DNA from: Paenibacillus glycanilyticus | GTDB taxonomy: Bacteria > Bacillota > Bacilli > Paenibacillales > Paenibacillaceae | Assembly: GCF_030161375.1 (NCBI RefSeq) | Contig: NZ_BSSQ01000010.1 | Location: forward strand, 186,001 to 250,000 | DNA: 64,000 nucleotides | Reading direction: 5' to 3' | In this document: positions 1 to 8,859 of the stretch, one piece after another | Layout of the letters: every line of letters starts with the position of its first letter | Position numbering within the stretch: the stretch's first letter is position 1 | The notes under the pieces: model-generated | What the model was told of the DNA's origin: nothing | Seen by the model: the letters and a program-made list of their open reading frames with translations, nothing else | The model's database searches: none | Program-made: the position numbers and the translations under genes

Positions 1-96
1 ACCATCTGCTGAAGGTGTGTGTCCCCAGAAGAACAGGAATTCCACTTTTTCTCCCGCTTCATAAGCATGTTGTAGATCTTTCAGAGAATAGTACAT
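1..96 (-). CDS. NADAR/YbiA-family protein, N-terminal fragment (runs off left edge)
   Basis: Thirty-two codons begin at an ATG (96..94) behind a GGAGG ribosome binding site and run off the left edge. The fragment starts MYYSLKDLQHAYEAGE and contains FLFFWGHTPSADG. The FFWGH segment near the N-terminus is typical of the NADAR (YbiA-like) N-glycosidase family, which acts on damaged or modified ADP-ribosyl and riboflavin-precursor metabolites. Only the first domain strand is visible, so the catalytic part cannot be checked. It is the first of a long run of minus-strand accessory enzymes. Confidence 0.75.
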   Translation of the reverse strand, partial: MYYSLKDLQHAYEAGEKVEFLFFWGHTPSADG

Positions 97-207
97 GATA
101 TACCTCCTTCCTATTGAAATAGGTTTACAAAATCCTTCATCTCTAAGCCAGCGCCTCGACTGGTGAATATACTTTGTCAAAACGCAGAGTTTCTCCTATA
201 ATTCCAT

Positions 208-1191
208 TTATAATTGGATATCACACCCATCAAAAGGCAGGTCTCTTTGAATAAGTGCCACAGCGTTGACGATAGCACTTCTCTGAAATTCTGACAGCTG
301 TCCTTCATCACCGTCCCAATCGCCTAACCACCAGAAGAAGGAACTTATATTTCTGTACTCCATAAACAAAGGAATCTGTTGGACCCAGAACGTGTCAAGG
401 TTATTTTGCTTGAAGTAGCCCGAAAGAAACTCATTCAAAAACTGTTTTGCGAATTCACTTTTCGATTCCCGATCCTGCTTTGGTGAACCCCACCAGACTG
501 CATGGGTAGCTGCGACTCCAATATCCATTGCAAACCAACCGTATATCGCGTCGTCGAAATCAAAAACTGTAAGCTCCCCTTGTTCTATATGGAAATTATA
601 TGGATGAAAATCATAATGGATTAGTCCATACGATTGCTGGTCTTTGGGGAGTGATGAAATCTTGCTTTCAAAGGACTGTAATCTATCAAGAAGAATCCGA
701 TAATTCCCTTCCTGCAAGTGAGGGTTATCGATTTTTGCTGGTCCCCACTCCGCTCTTCTTAAATTTGGATCACCAGAATGGTAAGATTTCGTGAGTCGAT
801 GAATCTTTCCCATTAATTCTCCCCATTGATTAAACAAAGAAGGGCACCACATTTGCGGCTCTCTGTCAAAGAAGACCCCTGGTGCCATCTGAAAGGCTGT
901 CGCAATAACCCATTTCTCATTCTCGTTGTATACGGCGGTTAATTGTCCATCCGTTGTTGTAATTGGCAGCGAAGCTTTTATTCCGTTCTCGGCCAAATAA
1001 CGCACCCAATGAACTTCCGCTTTAATGTTGTTCGCGTACTCTAATGGCTTTTCAGATAAACGTAAGATATAAGGCGAATCGTTTTTCAAGAATCGGTACA
1101 CTTCATTTGTGGAATCACTAATAAACGCTAAGGTTCCTACATCAAATCCAAAGGATAAAGCTGCTCTAGATAAAATCTCAGGAGATGCCAT
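208..1191 (-). CDS. Aminoglycoside phosphotransferase-fold kinase (APH family)
   Basis: A 327-residue protein with the APH/choline-kinase fold. The catalytic loop HYDFHPYN lies near residues 192-199 and the metal-binding DFDD near 211-214, both as expected for an active small-molecule kinase. The substrate is not evident; the family includes antibiotic, homoserine and sugar-alcohol kinases. The start MASPEIL is chosen because GGAGGGTTAAC sits directly upstream; an ATG five codons earlier lacks such a site. The closest functional guess is a kinase of a small hydroxylated metabolite. Confidence 0.85.
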   Translation of the reverse strand: MASPEILSRAALSFGFDVGTLAFISDSTNEVYRFLKNDSPYILRLSEKPLEYANNIKAEVHWVRYLAENGIKASLPITTTDGQLTAVYNENEKWVIATAFQMAPGVFFDREPQMWCPSLFNQWGELMGKIHRLTKSYHSGDPNLRRAEWGPAKIDNPHLQEGNYRILLDRLQSFESKISSLPKDQQSYGLIHYDFHPYNFHIEQGELTVFDFDDAIYGWFAMDIGVAATHAVWWGSPKQDRESKSEFAKQFLNEFLSGYFKQNNLDTFWVQQIPLFMEYRNISSFFWWLGDWDGDEGQLSEFQRSAIVNAVALIQRDLPFDGCDIQL

Positions 1192-1330
1192 GTTAACCCT
1201 CCACACTCAATGTTTCCCGGCCAGGTCATAACCTACTTTACATGAATTCCCAATAAAGTTATAGACTTATCTTTTTCACTCAGTTAGACTAATAATTGAT
1301 CTCGAAGTTATTTTCCCTTTGATAGAACAC

Positions 1331-1354
1331 GAGGCTGCCGGTTTCGGCAGCCTC
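1331..1354 (-). terminator. Hairpin downstream of the NUDIX gene
   Basis: A perfect 10-bp inverted repeat (GAGGCTGCCG, 4-base loop) lies between the NUDIX gene end and the next gene start. The T-rich tail is better on the plus strand than on the minus strand, so it may be bidirectional or only a stability hairpin. Confidence 0.5.
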
Positions 1355-1397
1355 TATTGTTTATTAAGCAGTTGTTTTCCTATCGTTCTTACGCTAA

Positions 1398-1880
1398 TCA
1401 AGTCCCTTCAAAAGCCAATAAATCTTTTGTGCTAATATGTTTAATATCGGATGTATTTCTACTTGTAAGCATCTCATAAAGTCCGTCAGGAACAAGTTTG
1501 TATCGGTTACTTTCCTCAAAATCGTTTATATTCTTCCAAACCACTATAAAGTTTTTGTTCCCCTCGATCCCTTTTATTTCACTCTTGTTATAATCTTCCA
1601 TAAGACTAAATTTTGCTTCATAAATAAAATCAAATTCATGTCCAAGTTCTCCATAACAGTGAAAGATATGTTCGATAATCCCGATCAATTTCGGTTCAAT
1701 AATGTCGATACTAATTTCCTCTTTTGCTTCTCGTATTACAGCTGATTTACTATCTTCCCCATACTCAATGGTGCCTCCAACGGGGCGGAATGTAATGATT
1801 CCGTCTTCTTCTGGGAACTGTTCCAGTAATATTGATTCTCCTTTTTTTATAATGCAAAGAGAACAAGCTCTGTACTGCAA
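1398..1880 (-). CDS. NUDIX hydrolase
   Basis: A 160-residue protein with a nearly canonical Nudix box around residues 36-58: GTIEYGE, then REAKEEIS, with the catalytic glutamates intact; the usual glycine near the box end is serine. NUDIX enzymes cleave nucleoside diphosphates linked to another moiety; the substrate here is not predictable. Translation most likely starts at TTG, since GAGGAGTGAACTAAA precedes TTGCAGTAC. It shares the strand with neighbouring acetyltransferase and kinase genes, separated by short gaps. Confidence 0.85.
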   Translation of the reverse strand: MQYRACSLCIIKKGESILLEQFPEEDGIITFRPVGGTIEYGEDSKSAVIREAKEEISIDIIEPKLIGIIEHIFHCYGELGHEFDFIYEAKFSLMEDYNKSEIKGIEGNKNFIVVWKNINDFEESNRYKLVPDGLYEMLTSRNTSDIKHISTKDLLAFEGT

Positions 1881-1902
1881 TTTAGTTCACTCCTCTTAAT
1901 CA

Positions 1903-2403
1903 TTATTTCTTCAGTGACGACAACTCGAGAAAATGCGTGTCTATTTCCGAATCAGCCTTATCCAAAAATCCTATGGAGCGATAAAATAAATCAGCAACCG
2001 GATTATCAGTCTTTAATACAAGCATTTGATAGTGATTTCTAGCTTCTGCGATAACCGAATTCATGAGCATCCGTCCTACCCCAAATCGACGAGCATTAGG
2101 GGAGACATACAATCGACGAACACGACCAACCTTACTGCTATTTGCATGAAGGCCTTGATTCAATCCGCAAACCCCAACAATTTCTCCGTGTTTTATAGCG
2201 AGAAAGAGCGCTTCCCCTGCCATATCGAATTTATTTGTTCCAGCTTCATAGTCGCCTACCAATCGTTTGAGATGACGAAATCCTTCACTAGTACTCTCAT
2301 CAACCAATTGTGTTAAATCATATATATCTAATTGCTTTACTTTTGTGATTATAATAAACTCATTCAGTTTGGGCACCTCCCCGATAAATACTTTGCAAAC
2401 CAT
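1903..2403 (-). CDS. GNAT-family N-acetyltransferase
   Basis: A GNAT fold is shown by the acetyl-CoA pyrophosphate-binding loop (RRFGVGRMLM) after the RRLYVSP strand, and by the C-terminal DLFYRSIGF motif. The acceptor is unknown. The start is uncertain. The ATG at 2403 has no visible ribosome binding site, whereas GGGAGGTG lies inside the reading frame 8 bases before a CTG codon at 2367, and a GTG at 2376 overlaps it. The real protein may therefore be about 12 residues shorter. Confidence 0.85.
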   Translation of the reverse strand: MVCKVFIGEVPKLNEFIIITKVKQLDIYDLTQLVDESTSEGFRHLKRLVGDYEAGTNKFDMAGEALFLAIKHGEIVGVCGLNQGLHANSSKVGRVRRLYVSPNARRFGVGRMLMNSVIAEARNHYQMLVLKTDNPVADLFYRSIGFLDKADSEIDTHFLELSSLKK

Positions 2404-2418
2404 TCAATTTTCTGCAGG

Positions 2419-3429
2419 TTAGATCTTCATTTCATAAATTTTTTGCAGCGTCTGAACACATTCCTTCTTACTTTCATCCGCTGCTGAATAGAGATACCTT
2501 TCCACAAGCTTATAGCCGAAGATGAGAAGGATCATCTCATAGACACAATCATCGGCAATATGGGAGACATCCACATGCTCCGAAAAGCCTTTATAATACG
2601 CGGGGACGCATCGCTGGTAGTATTCGACCATATGATTGATGTCCGCTTCATCCGCAATTAAGCTTGCAAGATCCTCACCCATGTAGCCCCGTCCTGTCGT
2701 ATCCCAGTCGATGAGCGCGATTTTCCCGTCAGCATAAATAATGTTGGTTACCCAAAAGTCTCGGTGGCATAACACGAGAGGCAATTTCTCAATACGGGCG
2801 AATATCTCTTCAGCTTGCAGGTCGATGTCGATAAGCATCTGCTGCAAATGCTGGGGAAATTCACAGTCTTTCGATCGTATATAATCGTAGACGACCGGCC
2901 AAGATCGGTAATGGAAATAATTATTCTTTATGAAATCCGCCTGACTCAGGTTGGTCAAGTTCTGCAACACAGCGGGCTGCTCTACAAAAAGTTTACCCTG
3001 ATAGCGCCCTAGCTCCAGCGCAGCCTTTTCATACATGTTACCGGTCAAGTCTAATCCAGATACGCCATCGATATATTCCAGCCACAGCTGGCATTCATTT
3101 TCTTCGGCATTAATTTCCGCGTAATAACAGTTCGGCCAGCGGAAGGATTCCGAGAACGTTGCTCCTAATTCCGATGTATAAAGATCATATTCCCGACGCC
3201 ATGAACCCGGATCGCCATAACGCTCCCACTTGTTTTGGACTTTTTGCACTATGCGATACGGCATTTTTTCTCCGTTCGCAGATTCAGCGATCCCTGTTAC
3301 CAGATTCACAGTTCCCACCGTTCCGCCCTGCAACAGCAAAGTTTGGTAATCGGCGGCAATGATCTCCGTGTTGAACATTTGGCTTAATGCAAATCTTAAG
3401 GTCACGATTTCAATAGTTATTTCTATCAT
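2419..3429 (-). CDS. Phosphotransferase, APH/choline-kinase fold
   Basis: A 336-residue kinase-fold protein. The catalytic loop CHRDFWVTN is at residues 221-229 and the metal-binding IDWD at 240-243, so both key aspartates are present. The substrate is not identified. The start has AGAAAGG directly abutting ATG, which is tight, so a slightly later start is possible. It is the second APH-fold kinase within 3.5 kb but is clearly not a recent copy of the one at 208-1191. Confidence 0.82.
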   Translation of the reverse strand: MIEITIEIVTLRFALSQMFNTEIIAADYQTLLLQGGTVGTVNLVTGIAESANGEKMPYRIVQKVQNKWERYGDPGSWRREYDLYTSELGATFSESFRWPNCYYAEINAEENECQLWLEYIDGVSGLDLTGNMYEKAALELGRYQGKLFVEQPAVLQNLTNLSQADFIKNNYFHYRSWPVVYDYIRSKDCEFPQHLQQMLIDIDLQAEEIFARIEKLPLVLCHRDFWVTNIIYADGKIALIDWDTTGRGYMGEDLASLIADEADINHMVEYYQRCVPAYYKGFSEHVDVSHIADDCVYEMILLIFGYKLVERYLYSAADESKKECVQTLQKIYEMKI

Positions 3430-3504
3430 CCTTTCTATGTTCCGCGTCTATTAAATTAATAGCGCTGTTCGGATCTCACTACTATTCATCAATGAATCGT
3501 CTCC

Positions 3505-4191
3505 TTAATTATTAACAACGGAAAGCTTATACGGGTATTGTTCGATATCAAATACTCCTTCATAAGTTCCTTCAACAGAAATTTCTGTTCTAAAAATAGC
3601 AGCCTTCTTATCTGAACCAAGCCAGACTCTTTGATTGGCAGACAGAATAAATAAGCCGTCTTCGTCACCTACCGCAGCAAATGAATCATTGCTATCCTTA
3701 TACCCGATCATAGAATGGTTTGTGCCTAAAAAGTCCTTCGTATCACTAACATGATCAACGACAAGACCGATTTCACTTATATTAATGAGTTCCGTACCTT
3801 TAATGGAAGCTTCTATCGCGTTACCAAGACTGTGCCTTGCAATAAATTCAACAATATTACCTGCTGGATCATCAAAATATATAGATGTAGCGTTCCAAGT
3901 TGAGGAATACCATTTGTAGAAATTATTGGGTAACAAGTTAACCGAAATACCTAGCGAGTTAAGCCATGTTATTGATTCATCTATTTTGTTTTCAGGGATG
4001 TCAAAAGCGAAGTGATAAAAAGGGTTTTCATCGGCAGTTTGTGTTTGTTCGAAAATTAAAGAAGAACGTCCTACTTTTACAGTGAATGTATCATCAGTAC
4101 TCTCGGTTAGCGGAAGTCCAAGTATCTGCGTATAAAATTCTTTTAATTGAACCAATTGGGACGTGAGTAATTTGATACTATGTATTCTCAA
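3505..4191 (-). CDS. VOC (glyoxalase/bleomycin-resistance) superfamily protein
   Basis: The first half (residues about 5-120) is a typical VOC module: an N-terminal beta strand, LKEFYTQILGLPLTES, and a closing DPAGNIVEFIAR segment. The second half is more divergent but has the same spacing (ISEIGLVVDHVSDTKDF), consistent with a two-module protein. VOC proteins are metal-dependent lyases, dioxygenases or drug-binding proteins; the role is not predictable here. The likely start is TTG at 4191, 8 bases after AAGGAG; a GTG three codons earlier overlaps that site. Confidence 0.78.
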   Translation of the reverse strand: MRIHSIKLLTSQLVQLKEFYTQILGLPLTESTDDTFTVKVGRSSLIFEQTQTADENPFYHFAFDIPENKIDESITWLNSLGISVNLLPNNFYKWYSSTWNATSIYFDDPAGNIVEFIARHSLGNAIEASIKGTELINISEIGLVVDHVSDTKDFLGTNHSMIGYKDSNDSFAAVGDEDGLFILSANQRVWLGSDKKAAIFRTEISVEGTYEGVFDIEQYPYKLSVVNN

Positions 4192-4255
4192 GGTGTTCAC
4201 TCCTTAGAATCTTTTAAGGACTGGCAGCTGCTACTCATGACTGTATGGGAACTAT

Positions 4256-4753
4256 CTACTTCAAGATCTCAAGAAGATCCAAATTATCTGCTACAGTAAT
4301 GATCTTTTCTTTATACTCACAATTTTTAATGAAATGGGGTAGCTTTTCCGAATTATATTTTTTATTCCACTCAATAAGGTTCCTTACGCTTTCAAAGGTC
4401 TCTCGTTTTGGCCCTATGGTAACTCCCGATACATAATCATCATATCGTTTCCATATTCTTTCCTCTTGGATTGACAGTGCGGGCATTAGAATGATGATCT
4501 TATCCGCAGCTAAGAAACTGGCTTCTACCCAAGATCTATATACACCTTCAATGATCCAAGAATCATAATTGATGATCTCATTCAGCCTTTGGTCACGCAG
4601 TTCCTCAGGAGCTCGCACACCATATACATCAGCTTCATTGTCCCAATAAATATCATCTAAATCGTAGTGTGGAATGTTGAGCTGTAGACTTAACAGTTCT
4701 GATATGTACGACTTACCACTTCCGGCACCACCAATAATATGGATTCTTATGAT
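4256..4753 (-). CDS. Small P-loop kinase (FlaR/adenylate-kinase-like) with no canonical start codon
   Basis: The open frame extends upstream of the first GTG (4618) and encodes a complete Walker A, IIGGAGSGKS, followed by DLDDIYW, WIIEGVYRSW and a lid-like R-W-K-R-Y segment. This gives about 165 residues, a normal length for this kinase group, often annotated as DNA-topology-modulation protein FlaR-like. AGGAGG lies at 4764..4759, but the codons at the right distance are ATA (4756), ATC (4753) and ATA (4750); there is no ATG, GTG or TTG. Either a rare ATC/ATA start is used or the gene has lost its start. Starting at the later GTG would delete the P-loop. Confidence 0.65.
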   Translation of the reverse strand: MIRIHIIGGAGSGKSYISELLSLQLNIPHYDLDDIYWDNEADVYGVRAPEELRDQRLNEIINYDSWIIEGVYRSWVEASFLAADKIIILMPALSIQEERIWKRYDDYVSGVTIGPKRETFESVRNLIEWNKKYNSEKLPHFIKNCEYKEKIITVADNLDLLEILK

Positions 4754-4800
4754 TATCCCCTCCTGTCTTCACACCAATCGCACTGTCACCCTGTCCACGA

Positions 4801-5283
4801 TCAAATACTCCTATTTACTTTCACTTCAAAATTCGGCTTAGTCACATAATCCATATACTTCGTTGTACCGTCACAATCTAGATAGGCTTGATAGCGTGCG
4901 CGAATAGCTGGGGCTGTTATTAAATCCAGCACTTGATCCTTGTCGACCCATCGGCTTTCGGAAGTTTCTTCAGACGTACATAACTGCCCGCCAATGGGCT
5001 TGCAGACAAAGTCCAATATCACTTTCGTTGGAACTTCCGTTACGCCATCATGCCATTTGTGTTCTCCGGTATTCGAGAATACTCCAATCAAATGCGAGAC
5101 CAGCACATCAATACCGCTTTCCTCTTTGATCTCTCTAATTAAAGCATCCATTAGGTTTTCACCTACTTCTACTTGCCCTCCAGGGCACACCCATCCGCCA
5201 TGTTGAGTTTTCACCAAAAGCACTTGCCCTTGTTCATTTTCCACAATCCCGCTTACAGCAACAATATGTGTTGGCCATGACAT
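4801..5283 (-). CDS. NUDIX hydrolase
   Basis: A 160-residue protein starting MSWPTHIVAVSG. The Nudix box is complete: GGQVEVGE, then REIKEESGIDV. It resembles the MutT/ADP-ribose pyrophosphatase type, but the substrate is not determined. The start at 5283 is chosen because GGAGG lies 7 bases upstream; earlier in-frame ATGs are too close to or upstream of that site. It sits between two P-loop kinase genes. Confidence 0.87.
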   Translation of the reverse strand: MSWPTHIVAVSGIVENEQGQVLLVKTQHGGWVCPGGQVEVGENLMDALIREIKEESGIDVLVSHLIGVFSNTGEHKWHDGVTEVPTKVILDFVCKPIGGQLCTSEETSESRWVDKDQVLDLITAPAIRARYQAYLDCDGTTKYMDYVTKPNFEVKVNRSI

Positions 5284-5352
5284 AAACATTCCTCCAATAA
5301 TCATCGAAAAAAAAGTCTGGTTGATGCACAACCAGACCACAGAATTACAATT

Positions 5353-5994
5353 TTAATCAAAACCGAAATGCTCCTCAATTTGTTGAATAACTTCAACCAA
5401 ATTGTTACTCTGTCCTGCTCTCTTGAAGGCTTTAAATCTACTTTCAAGAATTTCTTTTTCTTTCTCTTCCTGCTTATAGAACATCGTTTGGAACACATTT
5501 TCAAGAGCAGCATCGGGATTCGAGAGTCCCAATATACATTCGTACATATCTCGTTTACACTCTCGATGAAAATAATCTCGCCGTACTACTTCTTCGGAAG
5601 AGAGCAAGAAAACGACTCGATTAAACTCAGAAACCTTTTCCAAAACATCTAATGAGAAAAAACCATCTACAATTATTTTTTTATCTCCCGCTGCACCTGA
5701 CAGCTTTATGAGATGAGCAAGTACCATCTCGGTTTGCTCGCTAAATGTAGCCTCTAGCCATTGTGAATATTGTGCAGGCGGTCGCATGAAGTACTCTTCC
5801 CAAGAAGTAAATACAGGACGTTGGCATCAACAAGTCCCTGATACGGTTGCGAATTGTTCATCCCAGTTTAATAGTATTAGATCGTATTTATCGGCAAGAT
5901 ACTTGCTGACAGTGGTTTTTCCAGCACAGGCTTGACCGGTTATAATATAAACATTTTGAAGATGGTGTTTTAGAATGTTATCCGCAATGTTCAT
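5353..5994 (-). pseudogene. P-loop kinase-like gene interrupted by an in-frame TGA
   Basis: From ATG at 5994 (AGGGG 9 bases upstream) the frame encodes a Walker A segment, ITGQACAGKTT, then reads LNWDEQFATVSGTC and meets a TGA at 5829..5827. The same frame continues without shift: CQRPVFTSWEEYFMRPPA, then IIVDGFF and a helical C-terminus to 5353. Both halves together (213 codons) have the layout of small shikimate/nucleoside-kinase-like proteins. A C-to-T change of CGA to TGA would explain it. A functional downstream fragment from the ATG at 5787 would lack the P-loop. Read-through or a sequencing error cannot be excluded. Confidence 0.65.
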
Positions 5995-6181
5995 CTCTAT
6001 CATCCCCTATATATTAATGAAATTTGAATAGTTCAGGGGAAAGATATCATGGCATACGTAATCCCTCCTTATAAAAATGTGATCATCGGAGGAAATTGTG
6101 TTTCATCATATTAAAGCCTCCCTCTTATTTTCTAGTTGCTATAAGTAATCCAGTTGACCAATTAAGTATTTCAATTAATCC

Positions 6182-6592
6182 TTAGTCAGGATAAATATCA
6201 CGAATAGAAGGCAATGTCCCATTAGGTCCAATTGTTAACTTATATAAAGTCCATCTCGGAAAAAGTTTATGAACCATGGATTTGTGATCCTCTTTCATAT
6301 AGACATGAATTTTACTACCACCCACTGAAGTAACTTTGTAACTAACGTTTTTGTAACCACCTTGAAAGTCAGAAGTGCGACTTACCTTTGAATCGTTTGG
6401 CAGTTCAAAAAGGTACTCTACTGTCTCTTGATCGAGTGCTAGCGCCTGAATCGCAGCTTTATCATGATTTTGAATGAGGTTATCTAATTGACTATCCAAT
6501 GCATGGGTAGAAGATAACGGTCCGATCCGAAGATAAATAAATCCGGCAAACATGATAACAATGACGACCATAATCGCTGAAATTCGTTTCAT
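6182..6592 (-). CDS. Membrane-anchored or secreted hypothetical protein
   Basis: The 136-residue product begins MKRISAIMVVIVIMFAGFIYL, one hydrophobic segment suited to a signal anchor, followed by a hydrophilic domain with DNLIQNHDKAAIQALA and a beta-rich C-terminus. AGGAGG precedes the ATG closely. I do not recognise the family. It lies in the accessory cluster between the broken kinase and a GNAT gene. The 190 bases upstream of 6182 towards 5995 hold no gene; one AAGGAGG-ATG there is followed by a stop after two codons. Confidence 0.7.
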   Translation of the reverse strand: MKRISAIMVVIVIMFAGFIYLRIGPLSSTHALDSQLDNLIQNHDKAAIQALALDQETVEYLFELPNDSKVSRTSDFQGGYKNVSYKVTSVGGSKIHVYMKEDHKSMVHKLFPRWTLYKLTIGPNGTLPSIRDIYPD

Positions 6593-6638
6593 TTGTCCTC
6601 CTATAAAACTTCCCTTGTCTTCCTTCGATTCTGATCAA

Positions 6639-7154
6639 TCAGGCCATACCCGTCTCAAAAGCAAAAACCGGACCATTCCATGTCTCATTTTTCATAAAAT
6701 CTTCTTGATAACGATTGTTTTGAACCTCGGAAATTACCTGTTTCCAGAACGTATAAGCTGGCAAGTTAGTGGCTGTCTGTCTTACTTCCCAGTGTCCGCT
6801 GAACGTTTCGAAGAGCTCGCGCGCAACATGCTTGCCAATCCCTTTACGACGATATTTCCTCATGATAAAAAACTCGCTTATTACGTTCGTTTTCTCAGCC
6901 GTACTTAATTGCATATATTCCTTAGGGACATCGAGCTTAACTAAAACAAAACCGGCAATCTCACCATCTGCCTTCACGAGATAGGGGCGCCGGTACTCGT
7001 CCGTCCATTGATGATCGAAAAATTTGTATAAGTACAAGCCATGATGATTAAGTACATGACCATCAAACTCACTGCTGTCGTAGCGATATAGCTGCATAAG
7101 ATGATAAAGGACGGTTTTTTCTTCATAAGGTACAAGTATAAGTTCAATATTCAT
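6639..7154 (-). CDS. GNAT-family N-acetyltransferase
   Basis: A 171-residue GNAT protein. The central strand ISEFFIMRKYRRKGIGKHVA carries the acetyl-CoA binding motif R-R-K-G-I-G, and the C-terminal half has the usual AYTFWKQVI alpha/beta element. It resembles the family often annotated as a predicted acetyltransferase with FFI.RKYRRKGIG. The acceptor is unknown. The start has GGAGG in CGGAGGCTTGAA. Confidence 0.85.
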   Translation of the reverse strand: MNIELILVPYEEKTVLYHLMQLYRYDSSEFDGHVLNHHGLYLYKFFDHQWTDEYRRPYLVKADGEIAGFVLVKLDVPKEYMQLSTAEKTNVISEFFIMRKYRRKGIGKHVARELFETFSGHWEVRQTATNLPAYTFWKQVISEVQNNRYQEDFMKNETWNGPVFAFETGMA

Positions 7155-7181
7155 TTCAAGCCTCCGCAGCGTGGTTCATAT

Positions 7182-7412
7182 TCAATGAATATAGGGTGAA
7201 ATTAAAATGACAAGTCCAATAGCCGCAAAAATTCCCGATCCGATTCGAGAAAATAAGAAGTAGGCTGGCGAAGGTTCCCTTGTTGCTTTCCAGCCTTGCG
7301 TTATACTCCAAAAAGTTCTGGGCTTAATGGCGGCGAACAAAGCAGCTCCTGTCCAAAGTACAAGAAAAATGGTAATAAATATGGATATTGCTTTGACTTC
7401 AGGTGGCATCAT
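7182..7412 (-). CDS. Two-helix membrane protein, DUF6199-like
   Basis: A 76-residue protein with a hydrophobic segment at each end (IFITIFLVLWTGAALFA; FAAIGLVILISPY) and a short loop containing WKATREPSPAYFLFSRIG. That W-K-x-x-x-E-P-S motif before an arginine-containing second helix resembles small DUF6199-type membrane proteins. The function is unknown. A GGGAGGGG site precedes two consecutive ATG codons. Confidence 0.65.
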   Translation of the reverse strand: MMPPEVKAISIFITIFLVLWTGAALFAAIKPRTFWSITQGWKATREPSPAYFLFSRIGSGIFAAIGLVILISPYIH

Positions 7413-7445
7413 AACCCCTCCCTAATCTTAACTCGCACTTCCATA

Positions 7446-7988
7446 TCAATTATTTTCATTTATGATTTGCTGAGCAATACTTTGAATACGATCCTCATCC
7501 ATGCCGTTAAAGTTCATAGTGATCGAACCGTTAGCAACGTTAAACACTTCAAAAGTATGCTCGCTGCTAATCACCTTTTGTACCTGAGTCCCGCTTATTT
7601 CAATCATCTCGGCACCATCCAAATTGTTCTGCATGTTGCTATGAGTGATTTCAATGACGGATTCTCCTTGATAAGGACCGTATAAAAATTCTCGCTCATC
7701 GGAAGTTTGCTGCTCCTTCGTAACCTTCTCTAACTTCCCTATATGATCGGTATATGTGATTAGAACTTCTTGATTGTTTCCAATAAAGTTGCCTTCCTTG
7801 TCCTTGGGAGGGAATGTATGCTGCACGGAACTTACCTCATACCCATCGAGCTTAGAGATCTTAAAAGACGCGGCTAGTTGATCAACATTCTTCTCAGCCT
7901 TGGATAATTCGTCGTTAGAGCTTTTTCCTTGACATCCTGATAGCAATAACACAATCGCAGTAAAACATACGAGTCCAAATTTATTCAA
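7446..7988 (-). CDS. Putative lipoprotein
   Basis: The product begins LNKFGLVCFTAIVLLLSGC, a lipoprotein signal with lipobox LSGC, so it should be anchored to the outer face of the membrane. The remainder (about 160 residues) is hydrophilic with DUF-like alternating strands; I do not recognise the family. TTG at 7988 is the preferred start because GAGGTG lies 7 bases upstream; an earlier ATG (8006) overlaps that site. Confidence 0.72.
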   Translation of the reverse strand: MNKFGLVCFTAIVLLLSGCQGKSSNDELSKAEKNVDQLAASFKISKLDGYEVSSVQHTFPPKDKEGNFIGNNQEVLITYTDHIGKLEKVTKEQQTSDEREFLYGPYQGESVIEITHSNMQNNLDGAEMIEISGTQVQKVISSEHTFEVFNVANGSITMNFNGMDEDRIQSIAQQIINENN

Positions 7989-8093
7989 TATTTTACACCT
8001 CACCATTTAATATCCCTAAATATGGAATACCAATGTATACGTTAATGGGAGCCCCTTTGTTGCGCTGAGTAATCCAATTTCTTTGCTAACAGC

Positions 8094-8125
8094 AAAAACA
8101 CGCCAATCCCAATGGATTGGCGTGT
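8094..8125 (-). terminator. Intrinsic terminator of the zwf-tkt-tal operon
   Basis: A perfect 12-bp inverted repeat (ACACGCCAATCC, loop CAAT) is followed on the minus strand by TTTTTGCTG. It lies 40 bases after the transaldolase stop. Confidence 0.85.
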
Positions 8126-8165
8126 TAGTTATTGCGTTAGTTATTAATGAGGTTAATATTGCTTC

Positions 8166-8834
8166 TTACAGCTGCGTTGTTTTTTTCCAGTCAGCCGCAA
8201 ACTTCTCCATCCCTTGATCCGTCAATGGATGTTTGGAGATTTGTTCAATAACCGAGAACGGAATGGTGGCAATATGTGCGCCAGCCATCGCTACGCGGGT
8301 GACATGATCCGGATGGCGAACAGATGCCGCAATAATTTGCGCATCCAGATTGTGAATGCGGAACAGTTCCGCAACCTTCGCAACCAATTGAACGCCGTCT
8401 TCCGAAATATCGTCCAAGCGGCCGAGGAACGGAGATACGTAAGTTGCGCCGGCACGTGCGGCAAGAAGTGCTTGGTTAACCGTGAAGATCAGGGTTACGT
8501 TTGTTTTAACCCCTTTTTTCGTAAGATAACGGCAAGCTTCCAGGCCAGCCAGCGTCATAGGAAGTTTAATCGTAATGTTCTTATCGTAGTTGTTAATCTT
8601 GATCAATTCGTCGGCTTGCGCAATCATTTCTTCTGCAGTCAGAGCATCTGGCGTTACTTCCGCAGATACCGATTCAACCTCAGGAACTTCACGCAAAATC
8701 TCAGCAATGCGGTCTTCGAACTTAACGCCTTCTTTGGCAACAAGGGACGGGTTTGTTGTAACGCCGGACAATACGCCAACTTTATAGGCTTTCTTAATAT
8801 CTTCCAAGTTTGCTGTATCGATGAATAATTTCAT
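8166..8834 (-). CDS. tal: Transaldolase (TalC/FSA-like short form)
   Basis: A 222-residue short transaldolase beginning [17 protein letters not shown]. It has the signature [13 protein letters not shown] and the Schiff-base lysine in ITIKLPMT. It moves a dihydroxyacetone unit between sedoheptulose-7-phosphate and glyceraldehyde-3-phosphate in the non-oxidative pentose phosphate pathway. ATG at 8834 lies 9 bases from GGAGG. It is the last gene of zwf-tkt-tal. Short-form proteins may also act as fructose-6-phosphate aldolases; operon context favours transaldolase. Confidence 0.93.
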   Translation of the reverse strand: MKLFIDTANLEDIKKAYKVGVLSGVTTNPSLVAKEGVKFEDRIAEILREVPEVESVSAEVTPDALTAEEMIAQADELIKINNYDKNITIKLPMTLAGLEACRYLTKKGVKTNVTLIFTVNQALLAARAGATYVSPFLGRLDDISEDGVQLVAKVAELFRIHNLDAQIIAASVRHPDHVTRVAMAGAHIATIPFSVIEQISKHPLTDQGMEKFAADWKKTTQL

Positions 8835-8859
8835 AATTAACAACCTCCGAATAATATTA

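Noticed and set aside
6050..6070. AAGGAGG-ATG start signal on the minus strand
   Set aside because: The frame stops after two codons, so at most it is a gene remnant.
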